The notes below the pieces were generated by a model. That model ran no database searches and had not been told where the DNA came from. It saw nothing but the letters and a program-made list of their open reading frames with translations. Below are positions 33,888-44,778 of a stretch of 64,000 bases of DNA, one piece after another. The translations under genes were made by a program, and so were the position numbers. The stretch is taken from positions 1 through 64,000 of the forward strand of contig SWBL01000269.1 in assembly GCA_024195585.1 (NCBI GenBank), written 5' to 3'. Position 1 is the stretch's first letter. Each line of letters begins with the position of its first letter. This stretch comes from Aureobasidium sp. EXF-3400. Lineage: Eukaryota; Ascomycota; Dothideomycetes; Dothideales; Saccotheciaceae.

Positions 33888-35210
33888 TCAAGCTCTAGAA
33901 GCAGCCCCATAATCCTGAGTTGCGGTGTGAGGAAGCAAACCCTCTCGCTCGTTCCCTCCATCCTCAGGTCTACCAACCGGCTCACCAAAACTAGGTACCC
34001 AACCACGCATCCAACCACTAACTCTACGCCAACGCCAGTTCTCACGTCCAGATTCCTCCAGCACGACAACCTTGGCATCTTCACTCTCGCCATACATGAG
34101 GAATTGTACACCCACAGCTGCATCCATGACAAGCACACCTGCAGCACCGAGCCAGAATGGCAAAGCACGCATGAGCCAATCATAGCGTACATTCGGTGTA
34201 TTCTCGACCCAGCCGTGAAGACCATGGGCGGGTGCGTCGGCCCAGAGGTTAGGGTTTGTCAACATACTGGTGCTGTAGAAGAGGTTTCCGAAGAAGGCGG
34301 CGATGAAGAGGTGAGCGCTGAGACCTGCGGTTGACTTTCTGGTCCAGTTCTTGTAAAGTTGGGGTAAGCGGCTTCCGAGGTATAGGAGAGTGGATAACCA
34401 GGAGAGGACTGTGCCGGCGGCGACTAGGTTGGAAGTCTTGTTGACGGGGTGGTGATGGTCTGGATGGTGGAGAGTTGGGTTTAATGGTGAGGCTTGAGCG
34501 AGAGAGATTAAACAGGCTACCAGTAGTACAGTGCGAGGAGATGGCGATTGGAAGGAAGAAGAAGCCTGGACGCGGTTGATAGCACGTGGGCTTCTGGACG
34601 AGCCGTACTTCTCATTGACGTCTCCAAAGACTGGCATACGCCACATGCTTGCTTTTCCATTACCAGGCGATTTGATATCCTTGGCCGAGCTCTTTCTTTC
34701 CGGGCTGTTGTTCTCCTCGAAGGTACTCTCACGGCTCATGGCTGGCATGCCTTCGATAACCATCTCTTGACCTCGTTCGGTATCGTTGCCGCTATCTCTA
34801 TCGGGCCACATTTGGCGAATCCTGTAGCCGTGTCGGAGACGTTCATACCAGACCCACTGAGCGACGAGCATAAAGTCCACGAGGCAGTAGTATCCTGCTA
34901 CTATCATTTGCCATGTTGCCTGCTTCGTAAAGACAGCCCCGAGAAGGTTACTGACGTCCCCTGCACACCACTCCACCAGGAAGAAGATAGATAGACCGGA
35001 TGTGCTCTTGATGGTGTAGTTCTTGTAGATTTGTGGCATCTGTGCGAAGAGCCATGATACGATGGATAGCGTGCCCAACAGTGTCGATATGAAAGCTAGC
35101 GGAGTTGGTACACATGTGTGAAATGTACTCGAGAAGCGTGATAGGAAGTCGTTCGTAGGTGTGCAATAAGGTGGCAGCTCAGGCTGGAAGGTGAGCGCCT
35201 GCCATGACAT
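33888..35210 (-). CDS. YPQ1: Vacuolar PQ-loop cationic amino-acid transporter
   Basis: 440 aa, single exon, opening MSWQALTFQP. Seven-helix PQ-loop layout: a first repeat with LFAQMPQIYKNYTIKSTSGLS and a second with GSRLPQLYKNWTRKSTAGLS, separated by a ~110-residue charged, Ser-rich cytosolic loop (RESTFEENNSPERKSSAKD). These paired Pro-Gln motifs and the STxGLS pattern are those of yeast Ypq1/2/3 and fission-yeast Stm1, which move cationic amino acids across the vacuolar membrane (PQLC2 in animals). The C-terminal tail has an acidic dileucine-like EREGLLP that may direct vacuolar sorting. Which Ypq paralogue this matches is not resolved, so the symbol stands for the family. Confidence 0.92.
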   Translation of the reverse strand: MSWQALTFQPELPPYCTPTNDFLSRFSSTFHTCVPTPLAFISTLLGTLSIVSWLFAQMPQIYKNYTIKSTSGLSIFFLVEWCAGDVSNLLGAVFTKQATWQMIVAGYYCLVDFMLVAQWVWYERLRHGYRIRQMWPDRDSGNDTERGQEMVIEGMPAMSRESTFEENNSPERKSSAKDIKSPGNGKASMWRMPVFGDVNEKYGSSRSPRAINRVQASSSFQSPSPRTVLLVACLISLAQASPLNPTLHHPDHHHPVNKTSNLVAAGTVLSWLSTLLYLGSRLPQLYKNWTRKSTAGLSAHLFIAAFFGNLFYSTSMLTNPNLWADAPAHGLHGWVENTPNVRYDWLMRALPFWLGAAGVLVMDAAVGVQFLMYGESEDAKVVVLEESGRENWRWRRVSGWMRGWVPSFGEPVGRPEDGGNEREGLLPHTATQDYGAASRA

Positions 35211-36151
35211 GGTCGGAGGAGTAGATTCGACGTCTCGACGATAGGTGTTGTGAAACTAGGTAGTTAGGAGATGAAAGCAGCGAGAAAGGTAAGAGATAGA
35301 GTAGGTAATGAGTCGGAAGAAGCAAAAGAGTCACGAGAACGTGTAAAGGTGATTGATAGACATGTGCAAGATGACTCGATACGAATCCATAACGAATTGC
35401 CCAAAAGATACGGACATGATAGACGCTCACAAGACCGGGTACGTTTCAAGGGCCGACACCGCCAAAAACAATCAAACAAACCCCATAGCTCAACGCTACT
35501 TTTACTGATAATGGACAAGAATGGTCTTGATGCCCGGTAGAGGAGCGCATCACATGGCCAGACTGGCTGCTGTTGGCCGCGATAAGGGCGTCTGAAGCAA
35601 GAGATAAGCGTCATCCGCTCGAATCATTCGTTGCGCAAAGTCTCGGCCTGTGACTGGGTGATCTCGTTTTTCTCTGCCGTATTAACCATTTAACAGTGAG
35701 AATAAGACCGCCGGTCGCTATTGCTCATTAAAACAATGCATGTACAGACAAATGTCGACGGGACAGAGTGATGGTGGGGGTTCGTCCAGCAGCAGTTGAC
35801 AAACTGCTTCGCCAAATTTGCTTCTCCACTGCCCCACGCTCTTCTCCCCGCCATGTTGATCTTTGTCACATCAGATTGTGTTCAATTTTAGAAAAATCAA
35901 CGCTCGGATTCGGGTGCTGCTTCAGCCCTGAATTCCGACTCGGATCTCGAATGATCCAGTCGCACATTTTTACTCTTCGCTCTGTATCGATATCACAGTG
36001 CATACCAGGCCTCAAACAGGCAGGTCTGCCGCAGGCGAGTTCATGCTGGTGCGGAAATCCTTCCGTGGTAGCAGTAGTTGTGGAGCAACGAAACCAATGC
36101 CACCCAAATGCCAGCCGCTTGCGCGTTGACTCGAGAGAGGCTCTCAGGAGT
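35211..36151. other. Intergenic
   Basis: Promoter side of the PQ-loop gene. Several short overlapping ORFs, none protein-like. Nothing further recognised. Confidence 0.55.
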
Positions 36152-36473
36152 TCACAGATTGTAGGGAGTATCACATGAGGGTGGCGGATATCCTCTTGCA
36201 TACCACAAGACCCTCTTTTCCTGCGTCACAGTGCCGTTGATCAACTTGATCTCGACCATGAAGCGAGCTCCGGGTGTGACCACGAGGTCGGCGGTAGCCT
36301 TCTTTCGGTAAGCCTTCCGTACTGTTGCATGTCTGGATGATCCAGCTGCCTTTCACGGGTAGATCAGCTCGAGGTCGCTGCATTGCGTTGTCATGTCCGC
36401 GGAAATCAACAGTCGAGTTACTCGCGACAAGCAAAGAAGTATTGCTATGCGAAGTTGTGAGAAGGAAAAGCAT
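36152..36473 (-). pseudogene. Possible frameshifted small secreted-protein remnant
   Basis: Two protein-like reading-frame pieces on the minus strand. The 5' piece from the ATG at 36473 opens with a hydrophobic leader (MLFLLTTSHSNTSLLVAS) and runs to SWIIQTCNSTEGLPKE. The 3' piece, in another frame, reads ADLVVTPGARFMVEIKL and ends YPPPSCDTPYNL-stop at 36152. They meet near 36290-36310, where an AAAGAAGG tract lies and no clear intron borders exist. The simplest reading is an indel in a gene for a ~100-aa secreted protein. An unusual intron or an assembly error remains possible. Family unknown. Confidence 0.4.
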
Positions 36474-36571
36474 CCTACCCATGCACGATGCATACGATTA
36501 GACAGTGTTAAGCACAGTGTGAGAATAAGCAAAGAGATATAGTGATATCTATTAAGAATAAAACTTTATCA

Positions 36572-36654
36572 GCTGCTGTAGCTCAGTGGTAGAGCGTGGG
36601 ATTGCAGTATCTGCAATTATCCTAAGGTCCGTTGTTCGACCCAGCGTAGCAGCT
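36572..36654 (+). tRNA. tRNA-Cys (GCA) with 11-nt intron
   Basis: Cloverleaf folds fully: acceptor GCTGCTG/TAGCAGC (one G-U), D-stem GCTC/GAGC, anticodon stem TGGGA/TCCTA, loop TT-GCA-G..A, T-stem CGTTG/CAGCG with loop TTCGACC. The extra 11 nt (TATCTGCAATT) lie after position 37, the standard site for nuclear tRNA introns. A box TAGCTCAGTGG and a B box are present. A TTTT Pol III terminator is at 36659-36662. The anticodon GCA reads Cys codons. Confidence 0.93.
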
Positions 36655-39600
36655 TTCCTTTTGCTCGGAAAGTCGAATCTTTTCGCTCGTGCTCTGGATC
36701 ATCAGTGCCACTTCAGCGTTGCATCCTTCGCGAAGCCGACGATCTCACTCTTGGTTGATTCGAGGAACCTTCCGAGATGATTTTTTGTGCCGATCACAGA
36801 AGGAATACCGTTCATGCAATTCTGAATCGATTTGAGTCACTTCCTGACCACACTCGAGGGATCCCATAACATGTCTTACACCTCGGCAGACCTTCTCGGA
36901 ATTGCCAACGTGTGTACAACAAGTGTCTCTCACTAATACACGACGTTTTCGCCGACGGCGCACCTATCTCCTGCAAGTAGTGCTGACCGAGGCAACAGGT
37001 AGCACACCAGTAATGGCATGGCTCGTTCTGATATTACGCGAGAGGCTTATGCAGCTGTTCAATTCAAAGGCCGACTTACCGAAACTCGTGGACCTTTTCG
37101 CGAGAGCGCGCTGCTGCTGGATGTGATAGCAATTGGCTGGCACCTTTCTCGGAACCATACTCGCACGCACATCGGTCATACTGTGGGACCAAATGTTGCC
37201 TGAGGTCGTATCTTTCGCGCGTGCAGGCAGTACGCGGCCGCTTGGACTTCACTTGGCGACAGTGTATGGTTGGGTGGGACCTCGACTCAATCGTCTCGAT
37301 GCGTCTTTCCGGCCTCTATTTCATCCACGTTATCTCACGATATAGTGAGCGCCAGCCATTCCACGTCCTGCAGGGTATCGAAGTGGCATATGCTCTCAAC
37401 CGCTTGTACGAGTTCACACGCCAAGGTCTTTGCCGGATGATGAAATCCGAGTAGGGCGTACGATGCTCCGCGGAATGCACTCGTATGCTCAATGCTGAGT
37501 ACAACAAGCATTCTTGGGGAAGTGGTTGTTCCTTGCGGCAGCATGGGTTGTCTCATGCGAGTTGTTTTCGATATAGCTGCACAGCAGCTCTCTCGTACAA
37601 TGTGCATGGTTGGTCCCTGTAACCCTGAACAGGAAAGCCGATGAAGGTGAAGAGGGCGATGCCTTGCAGCGCTAGTGGGGCAATGATCTGCCACATCACT
37701 GGTCGCACAACGCGAAGTGGGATGCATTGCAGTAGTGAAGCAACTGGTTTCGTGCGTTATTTCCTGGGGTCGAGCTCATGCACATGGTATTGATACTTGA
37801 GCCAGGCATTTGCCGGCGTGAAACAATTGGACGCTCCAATATATCTGGAAGTCTGCTATTGAGCATAGAGAAAGGGGGCAAGAGCATAAACTCGTGAGAG
37901 TAATTGACTCGGGAAGCCATTCTTACCGGGACAACTCAAGAGTGGGTCGCAATTCCGTGCGAAAGTAGTGCGAGGTAGAGCACCCTGAGCCGTTCACGCT
38001 CCCAAGCGTGTGATTAGTATGGAGTAAATTAGACGCACTTTCGCTAGGAGGAACGCCATCGCTGTCCATGTACTTCCAGGTCACCATAGCAGGCCTGCTC
38101 TGAGAAGAATGCAGGGACAGTGGATGCTCCAAGTAAAGAGAAATCATCCGCGCAGGTCCCAACCATAACTGCGAATATATACCTGAACGTTGATATCGAC
38201 AATGGACCAAGCGTCTCGTTGCTTGAAACGAGGAATTGCGATGTGCAAGACACACAAGCTGTGCGAGGGTTTGTTAGCCGCGATCCGCATCGTTCTCATG
38301 CTGCACTCGCAGGTGTCAAATTTGCTCGGAGGATTCGAGATCAAGCAGGCGTTCAGCCACCTCCACACAGATCGGATCAGCATCATGCTAAAAAGAATTG
38401 GCAAGAGATCTGTACAATGACAATGCATTGGACGAATGGCATGTCTCCAGGCTCATGCATTGAATGGCACGGCTGGCTGACAACCAGACAACAAAATCAA
38501 GAAGGAAGGTGCTGCCTTGGGATGACGAAGCACACGGAGCAGCGTGTGGCTAGGGGCTGCTCGCTCCTTACCCATTTGATGCAAGTGTAGCCTGTGTTTA
38601 GGTGCGAAGCCGTGCGCGTGACAATAGCGGCCCCAGACGGCCCCGTGTTCTCCATGTTTTTGGCTGCGCTTAGCTTGCTGACCTCCCCCTTGGTAGCTCA
38701 CATATAGCAAGTCATGATGTACTAGAGGCTCAGCTGAGAGAGAGACTATCTCTTTGTCGGAGACTGATAGAGGTCTTCAACCATGGTTTGACAAAATACA
38801 CGAAACACAGCCACCAGATCAGAGACATACATACGTAGGTCCGGATGCTGCCGAGCAATGTGCTGCAAGAGGGATATATCCGATCACATCTCCGAGGGAC
38901 GGATGACGTTTCGAGAGGCCGCGCTTGTCTTTAGTCGTGGCTTGGAATCACCTGCCTCTGTGTAAGAAACAAGCGGCGACTTCGGCGCAAAATATGGAGC
39001 TCGCCTTGACCTGGTTTGAAGAGCCTATTGGGTTGCTTGGGGGTTCGTACACGCTGTAAATTTGTACCTCAGTACACCGGCACAGATCGACCACAACATG
39101 GCAAAAGACACGCCCCGATACACGCACGAAGAGGTTATTGTACCAAGTATTTCTGAACCTGCATAAGGACCCTTCATACTTCAGGGTTTCGCTGGCCTCG
39201 GCCACAATGAAAACGGCTGATGTTGAATGGTCTGTGGAGACCCATTGACCGCGTGTTTATGGTTTGGGAAGCTCTCGGGCAAGCCGAGTCCAAGTAGGAG
39301 ATAGAGTAGAAGTGATACAAGTGATCTAGCCTGTTAGTCCAGGAGGCGTATAACGTGGTAAAGCGGTCAGGTGCTCCGGGGTATTGAGCACAAAAGGGCT
39401 CGTTCATGATGGCACCTAGGGCATCATCAGCAGCAGCAGCGTCCATCAGCATCACCAGTTGCCAACGTCGGTCGTTCGAAGTGGGCTGGATCGGCGTGGT
39501 GAGAGCCGAACCGTGCCTCTGATGTACAGACAATCAATAGGCATGCAGGATTCGGTTATGCGACAGTCTGGAGTGGAAAACAGCGGTTTGCGAACAACAT

Positions 39601-40636
39601 CGATAATCAACATGCAGGCCCCGCGGGAGCAAGAGAGAAAGGATTACGGCAAAAATGAGGTCGTCAAGCGCCAGGCTCCGGCCAGCGGATCTGTTCGAGG
39701 GCACTAGGCCAGGCTGAGGCTAGAGGAATTAGGACGGGCAGGGATAGCGGTTCGCACGGCGGCACAAGTTACAAAGCGCCAAGCTCTTTGCACATCATGC
39801 TACGCCGCTGAGCTCGTTGGCTACTTACTGTAGATGATGGCTGCTGCTAGCACTGCTGTCAGTTGTCGTCAGAGCTCTCCTGTTCTACCGTGAGCAATTG
39901 CCAGACCAGCATCCGCCGTCGGTCATCTGTACAGTGATTGCTGTGGCTCAAGACATTGCAAGGACCGAGCGCAATTGTCCAATATTACCGCCGACCTCCT
40001 TGTCTTTCCCCAAACTTGCCGACCCCAGGTTCTTGCGCAACGCCGCCGCGAACCCGTCGCGCCTTCCCCAATCTGCTGCTCGTTCGAGGGACCATCCCAC
40101 TTTCCACTACACTTTCCCTTCCTGCCTCTCATCACACACAATCCTAAAACACAGCTCCAGTGACTTTTGCATTGTTCTGCGCTGTCGAGACCATTCTCTG
40201 CCACCCAAGGCCGAAGCTAAATTGGATCTGCCCTCTGTCTGGAAGGTCCCTGACCAAGGCGTTCCCCCGTTACGCCGGCCGAACTCTAGCAGCGTCAGGC
40301 TCGAATCTACCAATCTATTCTTCCTACCTTCGGATCTGCTCTCCCTTTTGCAAAGTCCCGGCACGCCCCACGCTTGAACGACAAACATAGCCACCTTCTT
40401 CCTGCCTGACAGCCTCTATTCGCACTCTGCCAAAGAGTCGTATACTGATTCAAGCTCAATCCCGGCTATACCGGACACCCCACACCGCTTTCTTGACCTG
40501 TTGCTTGTTTCCTCTTTCCATTGCGTGTTTTCCATAGTCTCTTCTTCCGGACCTGTGTCCCCTGCCTACAGTCTGGAGCTGCGCTCTGTAGGACCATTTC
40601 CAGCCAACATATTCAATGCTCACCAACCTTCCGACA
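36655..40636. other. Gene-poor region with scattered ORF fragments
   Basis: 4 kb with no gene I can support. Minus-strand translation shows membrane-like pieces, for example MWQIIAPLALQGIALFTFIG near 37650-37700 and an adjacent frame around 38000-38400. They are broken by stops and frame changes with no consistent splice sites. A decayed membrane-protein gene is possible. The segment 39170-39530 (minus) has one open frame of 119 codons without family resemblance. From ~39900 the plus strand is C-rich, a promoter and long leader for the zinc-finger gene at 40637. No transposon termini seen. Confidence 0.5.
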
Positions 40637-43600
40637 ATGGATAAATCGCCTGACGCCATTTCTCCGACGAGCGCTGACCCGGTCGTCGCTAGCAATGGTA
40701 CAACTGCCAGCTGGACTCTGAACCACATCCGCTAACACGACTGCAGCCCCTTCGAATCAGCCCCCCAAAGCACAGGCTAAGTTCCCTCCCCCGAAGACGG
40801 ACAAACCTCGACCACATGTCTGCGGGACCTGCGGCCGCTCGTTCGCCAGATTGGAGCACCTCAAGAGACACGAGCGCTCGCACACCAAGGAGAAGCCTTT
40901 CGAATGCCAGGAATGCAAAAGATGTTTCGCCCGTCGAGACCTGCTTCTACGACACCAACAGAAGCTACACTTTACAAACAACCCTTCCAGCCGGCCCAAG
41001 AACAACAGGCGCGAGAGTACCACCGGAGCCGTCAATGGAGGCCGTGTAAGGAAAGGCTCAATAGCCAATGCTGGTGCTACCACTGGAAGTGCAGGAGGAA
41101 GGCCCCGAGCAAACACACTTGGCCATATGGACCTAAGTTCCCTTGGACTGATGGGAGTCGTCGCTCCTGTCGAAAGGCCAACCCACGCCAGTATGGCGCA
41201 TCATCGAATGAGTATGAGCAACGCGCAACAGCGCCCATCAAACCTGGACCTTCACGGCATCAACAGCATGACGCATCATGGCATGGGTCAGCAGGACGGC
41301 TTTGATCTCTCTCGCGTTGATACCCACACTTCTCATATAGACTTCGGTGAGCCTTTGACACACATCCACACGGCACCAGCCTATGCTGGTATGCAGCAGC
41401 CCGACTTGGAACAGCTATTCACTCCTGGAGGGAACACGGTGAATCCTGCCCAACTTCATTTTGCTGCTTCGGCGCCGCAACCTGTAAATCTCCAAAACTT
41501 CCATATGAACCAGTTCGATCTGTTTGGTCAAGGAGATGACTTTGCTTGGATGCGTGATTGGGATTCGCAATTGCACTCACATGCCAACAACGAGGCTATT
41601 GATCAGTCATCGCCATCCCAATTCAGCACTGCCAGTCAAAGTGGTTACTCGGAAACTTTGACCGAAGGCCCTTTCCACATCAATGTTTCTCAGGCTGTCT
41701 GGAATCCCAACGATCTGCAAGCTTTGATGACCCCCGGGGCGTTGAATCTGGACATTCTCGGTACTGGTTTGCCATCGATTGATCCTCCAATGAATACCAT
41801 CTCGCCACAAAACTTGCACGATCCGTCCTCCACGACTGATAGCAAGCTGGACACTTTCATGATGCACTCTGGCGTGTCTGACCCATTAAGCGGTATGCAA
41901 TTCAACCAATTCCAGCCGTCGTCCCTTTCCAACTTTGATTCGGACAGCCCTAGCATCTCCTCGTCGTCGGTCCCAGATAGCGCGAGGCAGAGCTCCGTAA
42001 CCTCCATCTCCACAGATTCCATCACAGACGCCACTCGTCAAGCCTTGCTCCTCAGTCTCTCGCAACAATCAGCTTTCAGCCATAGAAAGTTTTCGCAACC
42101 ATCCATCAGCTCGCCCCTATCACCGAGACCTCAAGGACCGAGTCTCCCTCCTACTGCTGATTTACAGCGCTACATCAATGCGTACATTCAGTACTTCCAC
42201 TCTCACCTACCATTCCTCCACATACCCACATTGTCTTTCGACTCGCCCGAGTATATGACCAATTTGCGTAGTGCCGGTTCTCAGGCCTCGGCCAACCACA
42301 GCGGCGTGGTCGGAGGTGGAGGCTGCCTCATCTTGGCAATGGCTGCAATTGGTGCTCTATACGAGTATGATCACCAAGCCTCAAAAGAGTTGTTCGATTC
42401 GGCGAAGAAGATGATCCAGCTCTATCTCGAGGAGCGTCGCAAGGCCGACATGTCTGCAGCTGTCAACGGCGGCCAATACTTTAGCCCGGAAAGCTCTTCC
42501 CATAACACACCACTGTGGCTGGTCCAGGCGATGCTACTGAACGTCATCTATGGCCATTATTGTGGGGACAAGACAGCGGCTGATATTGCGAGCAACCATT
42601 GTGCAGCATTGGTCAGCCTTGCTCGTGCTGCAGAACTGGCACATCCAGCTACGAACCAGGATAGCTTCGGTGATGTGAAGGAAGAGAAGCCAGACATTCA
42701 CATGGACGATGGCTCTTCTCCGTTCCACGGCCATACAAACGTCCACATGCAATGGTTGAAGTGGAAGGAGGCAGAAGAGCGCAAGCGAACTCTTTTCGCC
42801 ATTTTCATCCTTTCCAGTCTGCTTGTCATTGCATACAACCAGACGCCGGCTATCACCAACTCCGAAATTCTTCTTGCGCTACCTTGCGACGAGGAGCTCT
42901 GGACAGCGGATAGCGCTCGAGAATGGGCTGCCAGAGGAGGTGCCCAAGCGGCTGAAGCCAGTGCCACGCCATTCTCTGCAGCACTGAGCGATCTTCTGAC
43001 CGCCAACCAGAGACAACAGAACGTGTTCGGTTACAACAGATACAGCCCCAACGGTGACTCTCATGGAGTAAGCAGTCAGCTTCGACCAAGCACTTTTGGC
43101 TGCCTGGTCTTGATTAACGCTCTCCACAACTACATCTGGGAGACGAGAAGCAGGCATATCGGACGTCAATGGACAGCGCAAGAAACTGAATCCATGGTAG
43201 CACACATCGAGCCGGCATTGAACGCGTGGCAAGCTGCTTGGAAAGCTAATGACCGCCACAAGTTGCAGCGACCTAACCCCTTCGGTTTGGGTCCTCTCGC
43301 AGCTGACAGTATTCCACTGTTGGATTTGGCGTTTGTAAGGCTCTTTGTAAACCTCGGACGTTCGAAGGAAGCTTTCTGGCAGCGCGACTTCGAAGCCATG
43401 TCGGAAGAACTAGCTAGCGGAATCGACATTGCACAGACAGGCTCTCCTGACAACTCGTCGAACGGTTCCTCTGGCGGCTCACCAGAGTTCCTCCAAGGCG
43501 CTTACAACCACGGTCAAGCACAGGTATCAGGACACAGCTCTAAGCGCGAGCGCCATCTGCGCAAAGCTGCTTTCTATGCTGCCGATTCGCTCGTCATCTC

Positions 43601-44162
43601 GTCCAAGTGTAATTTGACGTTCGCAGATTCTTCTGCTCACGAACTGCCAATCCAATCAGCCATTTGCTTCCTCGATTGCGCCCAAGTTCTGGCCGAGTGG
43701 GAGACCACCGTTCAGGAACGCATTGGTCGATACGTCGGCGTACTGGGCCAAACCGATGTGGATTATAGTCAGGTGCCTGCCGTTATGCTTCTCGACACGG
43801 AGGATGTGGAACTATTGAAGAAGATGGAAAGTATCTGCAACGTCATGGAGGAGAAGATGGCTCTACAAGCCAAAATGTTGGCTCACGAGATGGACTCTTT
43901 GGACCCCAACGGAACAATGGGCATCCCATCACCATTGGCCAGACTTAACGGATTGTCAAAATGCGGACTGGGAAGCAGGATCTTGCGCATGACAGCGCAG
44001 ATGCTTGAGAAGGCTGCTGTTTGGCCTGGTGAGTACTTTCTTCTGACACAACATTTCGTTCATGAGCTAATCAATGCATCAGTCACCCACGTCATGGCCA
44101 GTGCTCTAGAAACACAGGCATCCCACGCCGATCACCGTTCCGAGTCTTCTGTTACTGCCTAG
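40637..44162 (+). CDS. C2H2 zinc-finger transcription factor with fungal-trans domain (ADR1/AmdX-like)
   Basis: Predicted 1140 aa. Exons: 40637-40697, 40747-44028 and 44083-44162. Two tandem C2H2 fingers at about 43-102 ([21 protein letters not shown] and [18 protein letters not shown], linker TKEKPFE) match the ADR1 / A. nidulans AmdX type. A Ser/Gln/His-rich region follows, then the fungal-specific 'fungal_trans' domain from about 450 to 800 (starts [20 protein letters not shown]). Yeast ADR1 governs glucose-repressed carbon genes and AmdX acetamidase expression; the target set here is unknown. The last intron is 54 nt, divisible by three and free of stops, so retention would add 18 residues without frameshift. 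The first intron sits right before the fingers. Confidence 0.9.
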
Positions 44163-44778
44163 ATCGTCTCGCCAGACGATCAATCTGTCCGAGTGCCTAT
44201 ATCAAGATGGCGAACAAAACGCCCATGTTTGTTTTTGGAACAATTTTACGAACCCGACCCACGAAGCGACGACACCTCATCTTCTATACACTCGCTCATC
44301 ATCATCATATTCCATCTCGGATAACAAAGCTGTAATCACATCATGTATGCAAAAGGGAAACCGGCGTTCAGGCTCCTGAGAGAACCCCAAAAAGAAAGGA
44401 GAGGAGATATATGTGAATATTTGTATTCATTTTTGAGCAAAGTGGAGAAGAAACGAACGACACCCATCGACGAAAAACAAAAGGGACATTTGAAAAACAG
44501 GAAAAAAGAGTCTATACTACATCATTCACATCACACTCGCTTGCATTGGCATTGGGAATTACGGGGTTGCAGGAAACAAAAGGCGAATCTTATGGATGTC
44601 TGAATTCTTTCTATCTCGTATATCATTTTTATTGGATCATATTCTCATACTATTTCTTGTCTTATTGATTTCGAATCATGTGCCAAACTTGATTGAAGGT
44701 GCAGAGAAGAAAGGCGAGGCCATGGGATACGCTACGCATGTAATGATATGCCATGCAAAAGCTATGCTATGCTACGAA
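44163..44778. other. Convergent intergenic region
   Basis: 3' regions of the zinc-finger gene (+) and VPS38 (-). A/T-rich in places. A few ORFs overlap VPS38 on the opposite strand and are shadows. Confidence 0.6.

Noticed and set aside
36586..36780. Plus-strand ORF overlapping tRNA-Cys
   Set aside because: It reads through the tRNA gene and is not protein-like.
43166..43453. Antisense ORFs in the zinc-finger gene
   Set aside because: Shadows of the fungal-trans coding frame.
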